DNA of 64,000 bases from Gillisia mitskevichiae (GCF_003634585.1 NZ_RBLG01000003.1:310001-374000), one strand, 5' to 3'; counted from the first letter of the stretch, positions 28,148-38,125 are shown. Program-made: numbers and translations. Notes: generated by a model from the letters alone, not told the origin.

Positions 28148-28777
28148 ATGCAAAAACTCGATCTACACAATTGGAATAGAAAAGAACATTTTGAATTTTT
28201 CTCAACTTTCGATGAGCCTTTTTTTGGGATAGTTTCTGAAGTAGATTGTACGAAAGCTTATCATTTTTCCAAAAATAATGAACGCTCTTTTTTCGCACAT
28301 TATTTGCACAAAACCTTAGCCGCAGTTAATAAAATCCCGGAATTCTCATACAGGATTTTAGATAAAGAAGTAGTTGTTTGTGAAAAAGTGAATTCTGCAC
28401 CAACAATAGCAAGACCAGATGGTACTTTTGCCTTTTCTTTTGTTGAATTTGATCCAGATTTCCACATTTTTCAGCAGAGATTGAAACAAGAGATTGAAGA
28501 AGTTCAAAATTCCACTGGCCTTAGATTTAGTGATGATGCTAAACGCCTAGATGCTGTACATATCTCTTCTTTTCCATGGCATAAACTAACTGGGCTAACA
28601 CATTCCAGAAACTTTAAACATGCAGATAGTGTCCCTAAAATCACTTTTGGAAAGATGTATTCTATAGGAAATGAATATAAATTACCGCTAGCAATTAATG
28701 TACATCACGGATTAATGGATGGTTTTCATGTGGCAAAATTTTTAGAAGTATTCCAAGGATTATTAGATTTAGAATAG
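28148..28777 (+). CDS. CatA-like (chloramphenicol acetyltransferase family) acyltransferase
   Basis: 209 residues from ATG 28148; an in-frame TTG lies two codons earlier. It matches the CAT family end to end: WNRKEHFEFF near the N-terminus, SSFPWHKLTG in the middle, and HHGLMDGFHVAKF at the C-terminus with catalytic His187 and Asp191. CAT trimers transfer acetyl from acetyl-CoA to a hydroxyl. Chromosomal members in environmental Bacteroidota are diverse, and chloramphenicol need not be the natural substrate. Base use resembles the neighbours, and nothing suggests recent transfer. Confidence 0.88.
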   Translation: MQKLDLHNWNRKEHFEFFSTFDEPFFGIVSEVDCTKAYHFSKNNERSFFAHYLHKTLAAVNKIPEFSYRILDKEVVVCEKVNSAPTIARPDGTFAFSFVEFDPDFHIFQQRLKQEIEEVQNSTGLRFSDDAKRLDAVHISSFPWHKLTGLTHSRNFKHADSVPKITFGKMYSIGNEYKLPLAINVHHGLMDGFHVAKFLEVFQGLLDLE

Positions 28778-28892
28778 TTTGCTCATTGTTCCTTTCAATT
28801 AAAAGATAAGTTTAGCTTTTTTGTAAGCAAAAAACGTGGGTGATAAACTCATCAAAATCTATATTTATATTTTAAAACAGTTTTTACATTCC

Positions 28893-28900
28893 TATATTTG
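28893..28900 (+). promoter_or_regulatory. -7 promoter element of the FKBP gene
   Basis: TATATTTG matches TAnnTTTG exactly, 18 bases before ATG 28919. No spaced TTG is visible. Confidence 0.5.
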
Positions 28901-28918
28901 AGCTTTAAATAAATAAAC

Positions 28919-29380
28919 ATGAAATATTCCCTACTTGCATTTGTACTTATTCTATTTATTGCTTGCGATAATAATGATAGTGAAAAAGAACCTGTAGATT
29001 ATAAAGTTCAGAACGAACAAGAGATCACTACCTATATAGAAAAAAATGATCTTGATGCCCTAAAAAGTGATACTGGATTATATTACGTTATAAATGAAGA
29101 AGGAACTGGGGAACAACCTACTGCAAATTCAGATGTAACTGTTGCCTACAAAGGAACCTTTTTAAATGGATCTGTTTTCGACCAAAGTAATTCTAGCGGA
29201 ATTAGCTTCAACTTACAACAGGTAATTAAGGGGTGGACAGAAGGAATTCAATATTTTAAAGAAGGAGGATCTGGTCTATTATTAGTTCCCTCACATCTTG
29301 CTTATGGTTCTAACAATTTTAACGGAATTCCAGGGGGATCTGTACTAATCTTTGAGATCAATTTACTTTCTGTAAATTAA
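28919..29380 (+). CDS. FKBP-type peptidyl-prolyl isomerase lipoprotein
   Basis: 153 residues. The signal peptide ends in LFIAC with a lipid-modified Cys, followed by an Asp/Asn-rich linker. The FKBP domain spans about residues 60-153 and shows VAYKGTFLNGSVFD, VIKGWTEGIQ and the closing GGSVLIFEINLLSV. It should speed prolyl bond isomerisation during folding of envelope proteins. It is likely monocistronic, with its own promoter element and a long gap downstream. Confidence 0.93.
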   Translation: MKYSLLAFVLILFIACDNNDSEKEPVDYKVQNEQEITTYIEKNDLDALKSDTGLYYVINEEGTGEQPTANSDVTVAYKGTFLNGSVFDQSNSSGISFNLQQVIKGWTEGIQYFKEGGSGLLLVPSHLAYGSNNFNGIPGGSVLIFEINLLSVN

Positions 29381-29680
29381 ATTCACCTTCAACTTAGTAA
29401 ATCATTTCCTCAAGTCTCTTTGTAATCTTTAAAGCACAGTTTCTATAAACTTGGTAATTCGTCTATGCTGAAAAATAAATTTAATTCAATGGTGAGAAGT
29501 GCATTTCTAAATATTTAACCTATTCCAATTTCTTCTTAAAATTTCAGAATTTATCTAAATATTTAAAATATCATATTCTCATAATATCCTTTGAATACTA
29601 GAAAAATTAGCAGGTCGCTTATAATTTTCTTATATTCGTTTTCTTATAATTTAGGAAATTGTCCTAATTATTCAAATAAA

Positions 29681-29703
29681 AATGAGTTTAACATTAACTC
29701 ATT
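29681..29703. promoter_or_regulatory. Inverted repeat upstream of the second TonB receptor
   Basis: Eight-base perfect arms (AATGAGTT and AACTCATT) are separated by 7 bases, about 140 bases upstream of the probable promoter. It could be an operator or a small hairpin. Confidence 0.35.
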
Positions 29704-29844
29704 AACCTATAAAATTTTCCCAAAACTTTAATTATAAGAGAATGGGGAAATTCCTTTTGGAGATCCAATATTCCAACTTCCATGATTTCAATCTAATCTC
29801 GGCACTTCGGTTTAATTCGCTGTACCTATAATTATTATGCAAGT

Positions 29845-29852
29845 TAGATTTG
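29845..29852 (+). promoter_or_regulatory. -7 promoter element of the TonB receptor at 29885
   Basis: TAGATTTG matches TAnnTTTG exactly, 32 bases before ATG 29885. No TTG lies at the expected distance. Confidence 0.45.
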
Positions 29853-29884
29853 GAGTTTCACTTCCTAAAATGTGTTGAAAATCA

Positions 29885-32716
29885 ATGCAATTCCAATCAA
29901 TATCTAATGAAATGAGAAAAGAATACTCAAAAAAATCATTACCCAATTTATTTAAATTTGAAAATAATACGTCCTTAAGGCTGAATTTTGGCCTTATCCT
30001 TTTTGCTTTCTTCAGCTTTCAGATGAATGCAAACAGCATTAATACTAAAGAAACTATAGAGAGTTATGTTACAATGCAAGAACAAGAGGTTACTGGGATC
30101 GTGAGAGATAATACAGGAGCTCCTCTTCCTGGCGCTACAATTTTAGTAAAAGGAACTAACACAGGAGTGCAAACAGATTTTGATGGAAAATTCAGTTTGA
30201 TGCTTCCTGAAGGAAAAAACATTATTGTGATCTCTTTTATAAGTTTTAAAAATAAAGAGGTGGATGTTTCGAAAACGAAGAATATAGATGTGCAACTGGA
30301 AGAAGCCGCTGCAAGATTAGATGATGTTGTTATTATTGGAAGTCGTGGAAAACCAAGAACTTCTTTCGATTCTCCAGTACCAGTAGATAATATTCAAACT
30401 TCAGAATTAAAACAAACTGGAAAAGGTGTTTTAGATCAACAATTAATGGCTAAAGTTCCCTCTTACAATTCTACAGAACAACCAGTATCTGATGCCGCAG
30501 CACATTTTAGTCCTGCTGGTCTAAGGGGTTTATTTCCTAGTAGAACATTGGTATTGGTAAATGGGAAAAGAAAGAACTTAAGTGCATTAGTTTATAGTTA
30601 TGTAACTCCAGGCCGTGGAGAAGTTGGTGTAGATATGAAAGCTATACCATCTGCAGCTTTAGAAAGAGTAGAGATACTAAGAGATGGTGCTGCCGCGCAA
30701 TATGGTTCTGATGCCGTAGCCGGAGTAATTAATTTAGTTCTTAAAGAGAATTCAGATCCATTTATAAATACGGGTTATAGTGTAACTACAGAAGGTGATG
30801 GAGAACAGTACCAAATTGAAACTGGGTTTGGAGTAAAAATAGCAGATAAAGGTTTTGCTAATTTTACTTTCGGCTATTTCGATCAGAAACAAACTCAAAG
30901 AGCTGGGCAAGTAACCAGTGTAGAAGATGAGGCTGGCTATTGGGGAGTTACAGACGATACGGATTTTACAACATCAGATCTACAATCGTTTTTACAACGC
31001 AACCCGGCAGCTGGATTCCAAGTGGGATCACCAGATATAACCATTACCAATTTCGCATACAATACAGGTTATACCTTAGATGAAGAAACTAATACCGAGA
31101 TTTATTCATTTGGTACTTTAGCTAATAGAACAGGATCTTCTGCTCAATTTGCCAGAGTTCCATATTGGGTTCCTGGTTTTGAACAAATTTATCCTGGGAC
31201 AGACTATTTCCGAGCAGAGATGGCACCTAGAATTAATGATTACACCCTTGCATTAGGTTTAAGAACAACTTTTAATAAGTGGGATTTCGACTTAAGTTCC
31301 ACCATGGGACAAAACAGGATAGATTATTATATCGAAAATTCCTTTAATCAATCTTTTGGAGCAAGTAGCCCATCAGACTTTTATAATGGTGCTCATCAAT
31401 TTAGCCATGTTGTAAATAATCTTGATATCGTAAGAACTTTTGAAGATACCGGATTAAATTCATTAACTCTAGCCTTTGGAGCAGAGCATCGTACAGAACG
31501 TTTTGTTACAGAAGCAGGAGAATTTGCTTCTTATGGAGATGGAACACCAGATGATCCTACAGATAGAACTGGATCTGAATCTTTTGGTGGATTTAGCCCC
31601 GAAAACGCTTCCAATGACTACAGAAGTAATTTAGGACTTTATACAGATGTTACTGCAGATATAACGGAAGACTTCCTACTGGGAGGTGCTGTACGTTATG
31701 AGAATTATTCTGACTTTGGATCTAATGTAAGCTGGAAGGCAAATACTAGATATAAAACCTTAGATGACAAATTAGCTATAAGAGGTTCTATAAGTACAGG
31801 TTTTAGAGCACCAGCCTTACATCAAATTTACTATACGGCAACTACTACGACCCTTACAGAAAATGGGATACAACAAAATGGAATTTTGAACAATGCAAAT
31901 CCTGCATTGCGCGCATTAGGTATTCCAAAACTAGATGCAGAAACCTCTTTTAACCTTGGAGCAGGATTAACTTACAGATTTTCCAGAAAAATTGGAATCA
32001 CAATGGATGTGTATCAAATAGATGTAGATGATAGAATTGTACTTTCCGGCCAGGTAACTCCAACAGGAGATCCTACCAGCCCAATAGATCAAACATTGTC
32101 TAGCGTGAATGTAGGAGCTGCAGGATTCTTTTTAAATGCTATTAACACTCGAACCCAAGGAATAGATATCGTATTTAGTTATGATAATATCGAGCTTGGA
32201 AATGGATTTTTAAGCGGTAGTTTAGCTGCCAATTTTAATAAAACTGAAGTAAGAAGTACTCAGTTTCCAAAATTCATAGAGGATAACAATTTAGGAGACG
32301 CTTTATTCTCTAGAGAAGATGTTTCTCGTGTAGAATCATGGAGACCTAGATCTAAGATTATAGGTTCAATAAATTACAGTTTAGATAAATTTTCCACGCA
32401 CTTATCTATGATGCACTACGGAAAAGTTACATATAGACACCCAAGTAACCCTGCAGATGATGCAACTTATGGTGGTAAATTATTAACAGATCTTAGCTTT
32501 AGTTATGATTTCACAGAGAAGATCACGGTAACTGCAGGAGCAAATAACTTATTTAATGTGTATCCAGATACTTTCGCAGACGCTTATAGCAGCAATGGCG
32601 GAGTTCCAAATGACAGAAATTTAGATTTTGTAGGTAGGTTTAAATACCCTTGGCAAACCACTCAATTCGGAATTGATGGTACAAGATTATTTACTAATAT
32701 CGCTTTCAAGTTCTAG
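29885..32716 (+). CDS. TonB-dependent receptor, paralog of the one at 6092
   Basis: 943 residues. The N-terminus is unusually long before the hydrophobic signal segment (FGLILFAFFSFQMNA at about 37-51); ATG 29912 is an alternative start. A carboxypeptidase-D regulatory-like domain (VTGIVRDNTGAPLPGATI) covers about 67-145. The plug carries LRGLFPSRTLVLVNGKRKN and RVEILRDGAAAQYGSDAVAG, closely matching the receptor at 6092, which also shares DSPVPVDN. The barrel ends in NIAFKF. No SusD partner follows; a siderophore- or cofactor-type ligand is likely but unproven. Confidence 0.9.
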   Translation: MQFQSISNEMRKEYSKKSLPNLFKFENNTSLRLNFGLILFAFFSFQMNANSINTKETIESYVTMQEQEVTGIVRDNTGAPLPGATILVKGTNTGVQTDFDGKFSLMLPEGKNIIVISFISFKNKEVDVSKTKNIDVQLEEAAARLDDVVIIGSRGKPRTSFDSPVPVDNIQTSELKQTGKGVLDQQLMAKVPSYNSTEQPVSDAAAHFSPAGLRGLFPSRTLVLVNGKRKNLSALVYSYVTPGRGEVGVDMKAIPSAALERVEILRDGAAAQYGSDAVAGVINLVLKENSDPFINTGYSVTTEGDGEQYQIETGFGVKIADKGFANFTFGYFDQKQTQRAGQVTSVEDEAGYWGVTDDTDFTTSDLQSFLQRNPAAGFQVGSPDITITNFAYNTGYTLDEETNTEIYSFGTLANRTGSSAQFARVPYWVPGFEQIYPGTDYFRAEMAPRINDYTLALGLRTTFNKWDFDLSSTMGQNRIDYYIENSFNQSFGASSPSDFYNGAHQFSHVVNNLDIVRTFEDTGLNSLTLAFGAEHRTERFVTEAGEFASYGDGTPDDPTDRTGSESFGGFSPENASNDYRSNLGLYTDVTADITEDFLLGGAVRYENYSDFGSNVSWKANTRYKTLDDKLAIRGSISTGFRAPALHQIYYTATTTTLTENGIQQNGILNNANPALRALGIPKLDAETSFNLGAGLTYRFSRKIGITMDVYQIDVDDRIVLSGQVTPTGDPTSPIDQTLSSVNVGAAGFFLNAINTRTQGIDIVFSYDNIELGNGFLSGSLAANFNKTEVRSTQFPKFIEDNNLGDALFSREDVSRVESWRPRSKIIGSINYSLDKFSTHLSMMHYGKVTYRHPSNPADDATYGGKLLTDLSFSYDFTEKITVTAGANNLFNVYPDTFADAYSSNGGVPNDRNLDFVGRFKYPWQTTQFGIDGTRLFTNIAFKF

Positions 32717-32742
32717 AATAGAATATTATTAAATGTTTATAT

Positions 32743-32780
32743 AATCCGCATTCAACTAAATATTGAATGCGGATTTTTTT
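32743..32780 (+). terminator. Rho-independent terminator after the TonB receptor
   Basis: A perfect 13-bp stem (AATCCGCATTCAA and its complement) with a 7-base loop is followed by a run of T. Confidence 0.93.
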
Positions 32781-32832
32781 ATTGATATAATTATCAGCCA
32801 TTGTGCCTTTACCAATTTTAAACTTCCCAAAA

Positions 32833-32864
32833 TTGTATTAGAGCACTTAACTCTTCTATCTTTG
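32833..32864 (+). promoter_or_regulatory. Bacteroidota-type promoter of the flavin monooxygenase
   Basis: TTG at 32833-32835, a 21-base spacer and TATCTTTG at 32857-32864 form a full match. ATG 32882 lies 17 bases further. Confidence 0.65.
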
Positions 32865-32881
32865 CAGCAAATCCAAAAAAA

Positions 32882-33919
32882 ATGTATGATTTTATTATTG
32901 TAGGTAGCGCGCAAGCTGGCCTTAGTATGGCTTATCATTTAAAGCAAATGGGGAAATCTTTTCTCGTTGTAGATAAGGAAAATAAAATCGGGGAATCGTG
33001 GTTAAGCAGGTGGGATTCGTTAACTCTATTTACACCTACGGAATTTAATCATTTGGAAGGAATGGAATTTCCTGCTCCTAAGGGGCATTATCCAAATAAA
33101 TATGAAGTAGCCGCATATTTTGAAGCTTATGTTGAAAAATTCGAGCTTCCTATTCAATTCAATACGCTTATAACTTCAATAGAAAAAGAGAGTGGTACAT
33201 TTAAATTGAAGCATGAGAATGGGGACTTTAAATGCCGCAATGTGATCATTGCTACTGGACCTTTTCATACTCCTTATACTCCTCCTTTTTCAGTAAAGAT
33301 CAATAAAGAGGTAACACAGATACACAGCAACTATTACAAAAATGTTGGGCAATTACAGCAAGGTGACACTTTAGTAGTTGGGGGTGGCGATTCCGGATTT
33401 CAGATCCTGGATGAGATCTCAAAAAATGGTTCGACAACTTATTTTGCAGGTCCAGATGATGCTAAAACTTTACCCCAAGAGATTCTAGGAAAAACATTGT
33501 GGTGGTGGTTCACTAAAACTGGATTTCTAAGCTACAGCAAACATTCATGGATAGGGAAAGCTATTGCTAACAGACCTCAGCCAATTATTGGACTTAACAT
33601 TAAAGAAATATTAAACAGAAAGAATGTGATCCCTGTAGGTAGAGCTTTAAGCGCCGATGAAAATGATATTACTTTTGAAAACGATGAAGTTTCAACTATT
33701 AAAAATATAGTTTGGGCTACTGGATATCGTCCCAATTTTAATTGGATACAAGGTTTAGAACTAGACAAACAAGGATACCCAAAAAATAAACGAGGAGTGA
33801 GTTCTATAAAAGGGCTTTATTTTATTGGTCTTCCATGGTTGCACACCCGTGGCTCTGCAACTTTAGGAGGAGTAAAAAAAGATGCAGATTACATTTCTAA
33901 GGTTATAGAGAAACAATAA
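32882..33919 (+). CDS. Flavin-containing monooxygenase-like NAD(P)/FAD oxidoreductase
   Basis: 345 residues. The FAD-binding motif is near the N-terminus (IIVGSAQAGLSMAYHLK, a slightly altered GxGxxG), and a second dinucleotide motif (VVGGGDSGFQI) binds NAD(P)H. RWDSLTLFTP and ATGYRPNF are typical of the CzcO/TrkA-like flavoprotein group. Such enzymes oxygenate small organic substrates or act as flavin-dependent reductases; the substrate here is unknown. It is probably a single-gene unit between its own promoter and a terminator. Confidence 0.87.
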   Translation: MYDFIIVGSAQAGLSMAYHLKQMGKSFLVVDKENKIGESWLSRWDSLTLFTPTEFNHLEGMEFPAPKGHYPNKYEVAAYFEAYVEKFELPIQFNTLITSIEKESGTFKLKHENGDFKCRNVIIATGPFHTPYTPPFSVKINKEVTQIHSNYYKNVGQLQQGDTLVVGGGDSGFQILDEISKNGSTTYFAGPDDAKTLPQEILGKTLWWWFTKTGFLSYSKHSWIGKAIANRPQPIIGLNIKEILNRKNVIPVGRALSADENDITFENDEVSTIKNIVWATGYRPNFNWIQGLELDKQGYPKNKRGVSSIKGLYFIGLPWLHTRGSATLGGVKKDADYISKVIEKQ

Positions 33920-33950
33920 TTTTAACAACAGAATTGATGAACTTTATATA

Positions 33951-33984
33951 AAAAAAACTGCTCCATCTCTGGAGCAGTTTTTTT
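33951..33984. terminator. Bidirectional rho-independent terminator
   Basis: A perfect 14-bp stem (AAAAAAACTGCTCC and its complement) with a 6-base loop separates the convergent monooxygenase and Oar-like receptor genes. Confidence 0.94.
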
Positions 33985-34006
33985 ATGCATTTTATTTTGA
34001 AGGAAT

Positions 34007-37000
34007 TTAGAATATATATCTAAGACCAACTTGCATTTGCCATCTAGAATCTAAACTAAAATCGTTAGCAAAAGTATTTTTCTGAGAAGGATCGAAACTA
34101 TACACCGGAGTATTAGTATCGTCTACAGTAACTCCTAGAGGCTGATCGTTCACTGGAAGTTCAATAACTCCCCAATCAGAATTAATTAAATTTCCGAAGT
34201 TTAAAACATCCAAACTTACCTGTATCGTATTTATCCCGTTACCAACTTTAAAGTCGTAATCCTGTAAGAATTTTACATCCCAACGTCCTCTCCATGGACT
34301 TAAAACAGCATATTTCTCTGCATAATCTCCTCTTCTATCTCTTAAGTATTCATCCTGCTGAATATAAGATTCGAAAGCAAGTCTTTGCGCTTCCTGCTCT
34401 GTATCTGTTCCAGTAAAATTGTATCCTGCAAGATCAGATTGTGTTGGAATATAGATCAAGTCATTTAATACAGATCCATCATTGTTTATGTCTCCGGAAT
34501 AAGTATAAGAGAATCTACCTCCTTGTGCGTATTCGTAAAATGCACCTATAGATGTTCTCCATTGCTTATTTTCACCATAACTGAAGGATTTGTTTAACTG
34601 TCCAACAATTCTATGTTTATCTCCATAACGAGAAGTAGTACTTACTGCTTTATTTACATTTCCAAATGCAGGGTTTCTATCGTAAGCATCACTAGAAATT
34701 TCAGCATCTAGAGAACTAGCATCTTCTGCCTCTAAATAGTTGTAGGCAATGGTTGCAAATAAGCCATTATTGAAAGTCTTTTGCAATTTAAAAGACCAGT
34801 TAAAAGAGTATCCAACATCTGTATTAGAAAAAACGTATGCATTGGTAACTCCACCAAATTCATTTACAGCTCTATCAGAATTTAAATAAACCATTCTATT
34901 ATCTGCTCCATTAAGAGTTCCTGTTGGTGTTGCCAATCCGTAATTTCTTACCATTTGAGAATTTACATCTCTTGTGTAAATAATATCCGTGGTAGCAAGG
35001 ATTCCGTTTTCAAATTTGTAATCGAAACCTAAATTACTTCTCCATACCTGTGGGAACTGAAAATCTGGTGCCGAGGTAGTGTAAAAGAAGAAATTAGGAT
35101 TTGCTACTTGGTTTCCAATCCAAACAAATGGTAAACGACCTGTAAAGATCCCTGTTCCACCCCTTATTTGTAATGTCTTATTTCCTCTTACATCATAGTT
35201 AAAACCTAATCTTGGAGAGAATAATAATTTCTTAGAAGGAAGCTCCAAACTGTTTAGTTTAGTCTCTTCTCCATTTTCATTGAAATAAGTAATATCTGGT
35301 TGGTAGTTTCCATCAGGAAAGGTTCCTCCAGCTGCTCTATCAATATTTTCTTGGATCTTATCTTCGGTATCAAAATATAATGGTTGATCTACTCTTAATC
35401 CGTAAGTCAAGGTGAATTTATCTGTAGCTTTCCATTTGTCTTGCGCGTAAAATGCCAATTGCCCAACATTCGTTTCAGCTAAAGCCCAGCTGCTATTTGC
35501 GTTGTTATTGTCATAAATACTTTGAGCATTTGCTAATGCACTTGCGATAGTTCCATTATTAACTGCTTCTTCAAAACTTCCTGCACCACCTCTAACACTT
35601 GTAAATGCATCGAAGAATGTGCTTACTGGTCCTTGTCCAGCATCTGGATTTCCACCAAAATCATATAATCCTAGGTTAAAGGAATTATCAAATTCAAATT
35701 TCTCAAAACTACCACCTACAGTGATCGTATGATTTCCAAGAAGAAAATTTAAGTTATCTGTGATCTGATAAACATTTTGCTCTAATTTGTTATTGATAGA
35801 GAAAGGCTCATGCCCTGCAACTATATAACGCACTCCATCTTCCTGAATATTGATTGGAGGCGCAGGAGCAGAAAATGGATCTCTACTATCGTCGAAATTG
35901 GTATATCCTGCTTGGAATTTGTTAGTGATAGTTCCAGAGAAATTAGAGTTTAATTCCACTAAAAATGAACTGATCTTGTTGTTGATCCTGTATCCTGAAT
36001 TCCTAAACTGTAAAGTTGTAAGATCCGGACCTCTTCTTCCAATTGCTTCCCTGTTAGCAGGCACATCTCTTGAAGCATCCAAAAAATTGTAGATAAACGC
36101 TAATCGGTGATTATCAGAAACATTCCAATCTAATTTAAAAAGTCCTTTGGTAGATTCTGTTTTATGTGTAAAGCCTTCATAAGCTCCAGTATCGTAACCT
36201 AAGTTTCCTAATTGAGTTGAAACAAAATCTAGATCATCTGCAGTTACTCTAGAAACATTAGATCCTGTTAATCCAGGTCTTGATGCAACGAAGTTAGAAC
36301 CTAGATCTTCTCTATCATCTTTTTCAAAATTCCCAAAAACAAAAAGTTTATTTTTAATAATTGGTCCTCCTACACTTACTCCATATTGAGCTTGAGAGAG
36401 GTCGGGAACAAAGATGTCGTCTCCGGCAACTTTCCCTCCTGTTAAGTCTTCGTTTCTATAGAACCCATAAACTGTACCTTTCCAGGTATTTGTTCCACTT
36501 TTAGTTACTGCATTTACAGATGCTCCCGTAAATCCAGCCTGAGTAACATCGTAAGGCGCTGTAGAAACTTGAATTTGCTCTATTGCATCTAAAGACACCG
36601 GCTGTGCGCTAGTTTGTCCTCCTGGGGTTGCAGCATCTAAACCGAATGGATTATTAAAAATAGAGCCATCTAAGCTAAAGTTATTGAATTGGTCATTTCT
36701 ACCTCCAAAAGAACCATTGCTCGAAGCGGTTGGTTCTAATCTGTAAAAATCTGCTGCAGACCTTGTAATAGATGGTAAAGTTTTTAGTTCCCTACTTCCA
36801 ATACTAGTTTCGGCACCAGTTCTATCACTATTAATAACAGTGTTTTTTGCGCTGTTAATAACTACGGCATCCAATGCGGTAGCATCAGCAGCCATTGTTA
36901 CATCTAAATTGAAAGTTTGACCTAATTTTAGATCTACATCTGTTAAAATGTAATCCTTAAACCCTACAAAACTAACAGTGATGGTATAAGGTCCACCAAT

Positions 37001-37213
37001 TCTAAGGTTTAATAATGTAAATCTACCATCAAAATTAGTAACGGCTCCATACACAGTTCCCGTTGGCGTGTGTACTGCTTTTACATTAGCTCCTGGAAGC
37101 ACGAGATCTTGTGCTTCATAAACAATACCACTCATTTCTGCTGTAGTTACCTGGGAGAACCCAGAGAAACCAAGTAAAAGAGCGGTGACAAATAAAAGTA
37201 AATTACGTTTCAT
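34007..37213 (-). CDS. Oar-like TonB-dependent receptor
   Basis: 1069 residues from ATG 37213. The frame is open to 37258, but a promoter -7 element overlaps that longer start, and MKRNLLLFVTALLLGFSGFS is a good signal peptide. A carboxypeptidase regulatory domain (about 25-115) is followed by a plug-like segment with NSFNNFSLDGS-type residues (FNNFSLDGSIFNNPFG) and a long barrel ending in GLRYIF. Length and layout match the Oar/OmpA-related TonB receptor family known from Myxococcus development and common in Flavobacteriia. The ligand is unknown; peptide or protein uptake has been proposed for relatives. Confidence 0.88.
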   Translation of the reverse strand: MKRNLLLFVTALLLGFSGFSQVTTAEMSGIVYEAQDLVLPGANVKAVHTPTGTVYGAVTNFDGRFTLLNLRIGGPYTITVSFVGFKDYILTDVDLKLGQTFNLDVTMAADATALDAVVINSAKNTVINSDRTGAETSIGSRELKTLPSITRSAADFYRLEPTASSNGSFGGRNDQFNNFSLDGSIFNNPFGLDAATPGGQTSAQPVSLDAIEQIQVSTAPYDVTQAGFTGASVNAVTKSGTNTWKGTVYGFYRNEDLTGGKVAGDDIFVPDLSQAQYGVSVGGPIIKNKLFVFGNFEKDDREDLGSNFVASRPGLTGSNVSRVTADDLDFVSTQLGNLGYDTGAYEGFTHKTESTKGLFKLDWNVSDNHRLAFIYNFLDASRDVPANREAIGRRGPDLTTLQFRNSGYRINNKISSFLVELNSNFSGTITNKFQAGYTNFDDSRDPFSAPAPPINIQEDGVRYIVAGHEPFSINNKLEQNVYQITDNLNFLLGNHTITVGGSFEKFEFDNSFNLGLYDFGGNPDAGQGPVSTFFDAFTSVRGGAGSFEEAVNNGTIASALANAQSIYDNNNANSSWALAETNVGQLAFYAQDKWKATDKFTLTYGLRVDQPLYFDTEDKIQENIDRAAGGTFPDGNYQPDITYFNENGEETKLNSLELPSKKLLFSPRLGFNYDVRGNKTLQIRGGTGIFTGRLPFVWIGNQVANPNFFFYTTSAPDFQFPQVWRSNLGFDYKFENGILATTDIIYTRDVNSQMVRNYGLATPTGTLNGADNRMVYLNSDRAVNEFGGVTNAYVFSNTDVGYSFNWSFKLQKTFNNGLFATIAYNYLEAEDASSLDAEISSDAYDRNPAFGNVNKAVSTTSRYGDKHRIVGQLNKSFSYGENKQWRTSIGAFYEYAQGGRFSYTYSGDINNDGSVLNDLIYIPTQSDLAGYNFTGTDTEQEAQRLAFESYIQQDEYLRDRRGDYAEKYAVLSPWRGRWDVKFLQDYDFKVGNGINTIQVSLDVLNFGNLINSDWGVIELPVNDQPLGVTVDDTNTPVYSFDPSQKNTFANDFSLDSRWQMQVGLRYIF

Positions 37214-37630
37214 TTTTAAATTTTTAGTGGTTGCGTTATGATTGTTAGTGTTAAGCAAAAATACTGTAAATTAATTGTAAAAAGTAAGGTCATATTGCGA
37301 AATCATCAATCTTGTAAGCTCGTTCGTTTTTTTTCTAAAAATTAATAAATTAAAGTTATAAAATATTGATTTAAAACACATTAGAAGAAAAAAATTTGAT
37401 TTATTTGATTTAATGAAAAGAAAATATACTTAACCAGCAACAATTATTTATTACAAAAACGGATAAATATTTAAATTGTACTTAATCTCCATTTTTCGTA
37501 TTTTTAGGTTGTTATAACTTTACCTATCTCATTAAGTCGAGATCGTCATTTTAGGACAAAACTCTCAAAAAACTACCCTATATTTATTTAGATTGGAATT
37601 TGTAATACTTTAAATGTAAATACGCTTAAT
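37214..37630. other. 417-bp divergent AT-rich region
   Basis: No gene was found. The only clear signal is the minus-strand -7 element at 37256-37263 for the Oar-like receptor. No promoter match was recognised for the lipoprotein at 37631. Confidence 0.5.
37256..37263 (-). promoter_or_regulatory. -7 promoter element of the Oar-like receptor
   Basis: On the minus strand this reads TATTTTTG, an exact TAnnTTTG. The predicted transcript starts near 37249, giving a leader of about 36 bases to ATG 37213. It overlaps the upstream in-frame start at 37258, which argues against that start. Confidence 0.5.
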
Positions 37631-38125
37631 ATGAATAGCCTTAAATCAACTTTAGTTTTTTTATCACTAATAATCGGACTTTTATTTTCTTGTGAGTCTG
37701 AGCCTAAAAATCTTGAAATTGGATTGAATGAAAGCATCTATCATGATGACTTTGAATATGTAGTAACAGATTTTAAAATTCTACCTGTAGATGATTACAC
37801 TAAGAGATATAGAATTAAATTTAAGGTAATTAATAATGCAGAGGTTGTAGAGCATACATGGAATAACTCTATTGCATATATAGTAGATTCCAAAGGGAAT
37901 ATTTATAATAACAATAAAGAACTGCAGATTAAACTTAATGAAAGAGAACCATTTGGCTGGCAGGAAATATATCATACCCATCCTCAATCTAACGAAACTA
38001 CTACCTTGATCTTCGATTTACCTACCAATGTAACTCAGCCCTACTTAAAAGTGACTGGAAAATTTTTAATGGGAGATGTTCTAGACCTTAATGAGTATAA
38101 AAAAATGAAAGTCAAACTATTTTAA
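37631..38125 (+). CDS. Small putative lipoprotein, DUF4352-like fold
   Basis: 164 residues. The signal peptide ends in LLFSC, a lipobox. The mature part is a predicted beta-sandwich: a strand-rich segment (YVVTDFKI, RIKFKVINNAE) followed by a Trp/Phe-rich stretch and VTQPYLKVTGKF near the end. The pattern of strand, disordered turn and TLIFDLP resembles DUF4352 telokin-like domains, but the match is loose. No operon partner is evident, and the function is unknown. Confidence 0.6.
   Translation: MNSLKSTLVFLSLIIGLLFSCESEPKNLEIGLNESIYHDDFEYVVTDFKILPVDDYTKRYRIKFKVINNAEVVEHTWNNSIAYIVDSKGNIYNNNKELQIKLNEREPFGWQEIYHTHPQSNETTTLIFDLPTNVTQPYLKVTGKFLMGDVLDLNEYKKMKVKLF

Larger units (their letters stand above)
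29381..29884. other. 504-bp intergenic region before the second TonB receptor
   Basis: No gene was found. Two short inverted repeats follow each other: TTAGGA/TCCTAA at 29651-29667 and AATGAGTT/AACTCATT at 29681-29703. A promoter-like TAGATTTG lies at 29845-29852. The long leader region suggests regulated expression of the receptor. Confidence 0.5.

Noticed and set aside
28148-28777. CatA-like gene as an acquired resistance gene
   Set aside because: No mobile element, repeat or base-composition change surrounds it; chromosomal CatA-like proteins are widespread with unknown substrates.
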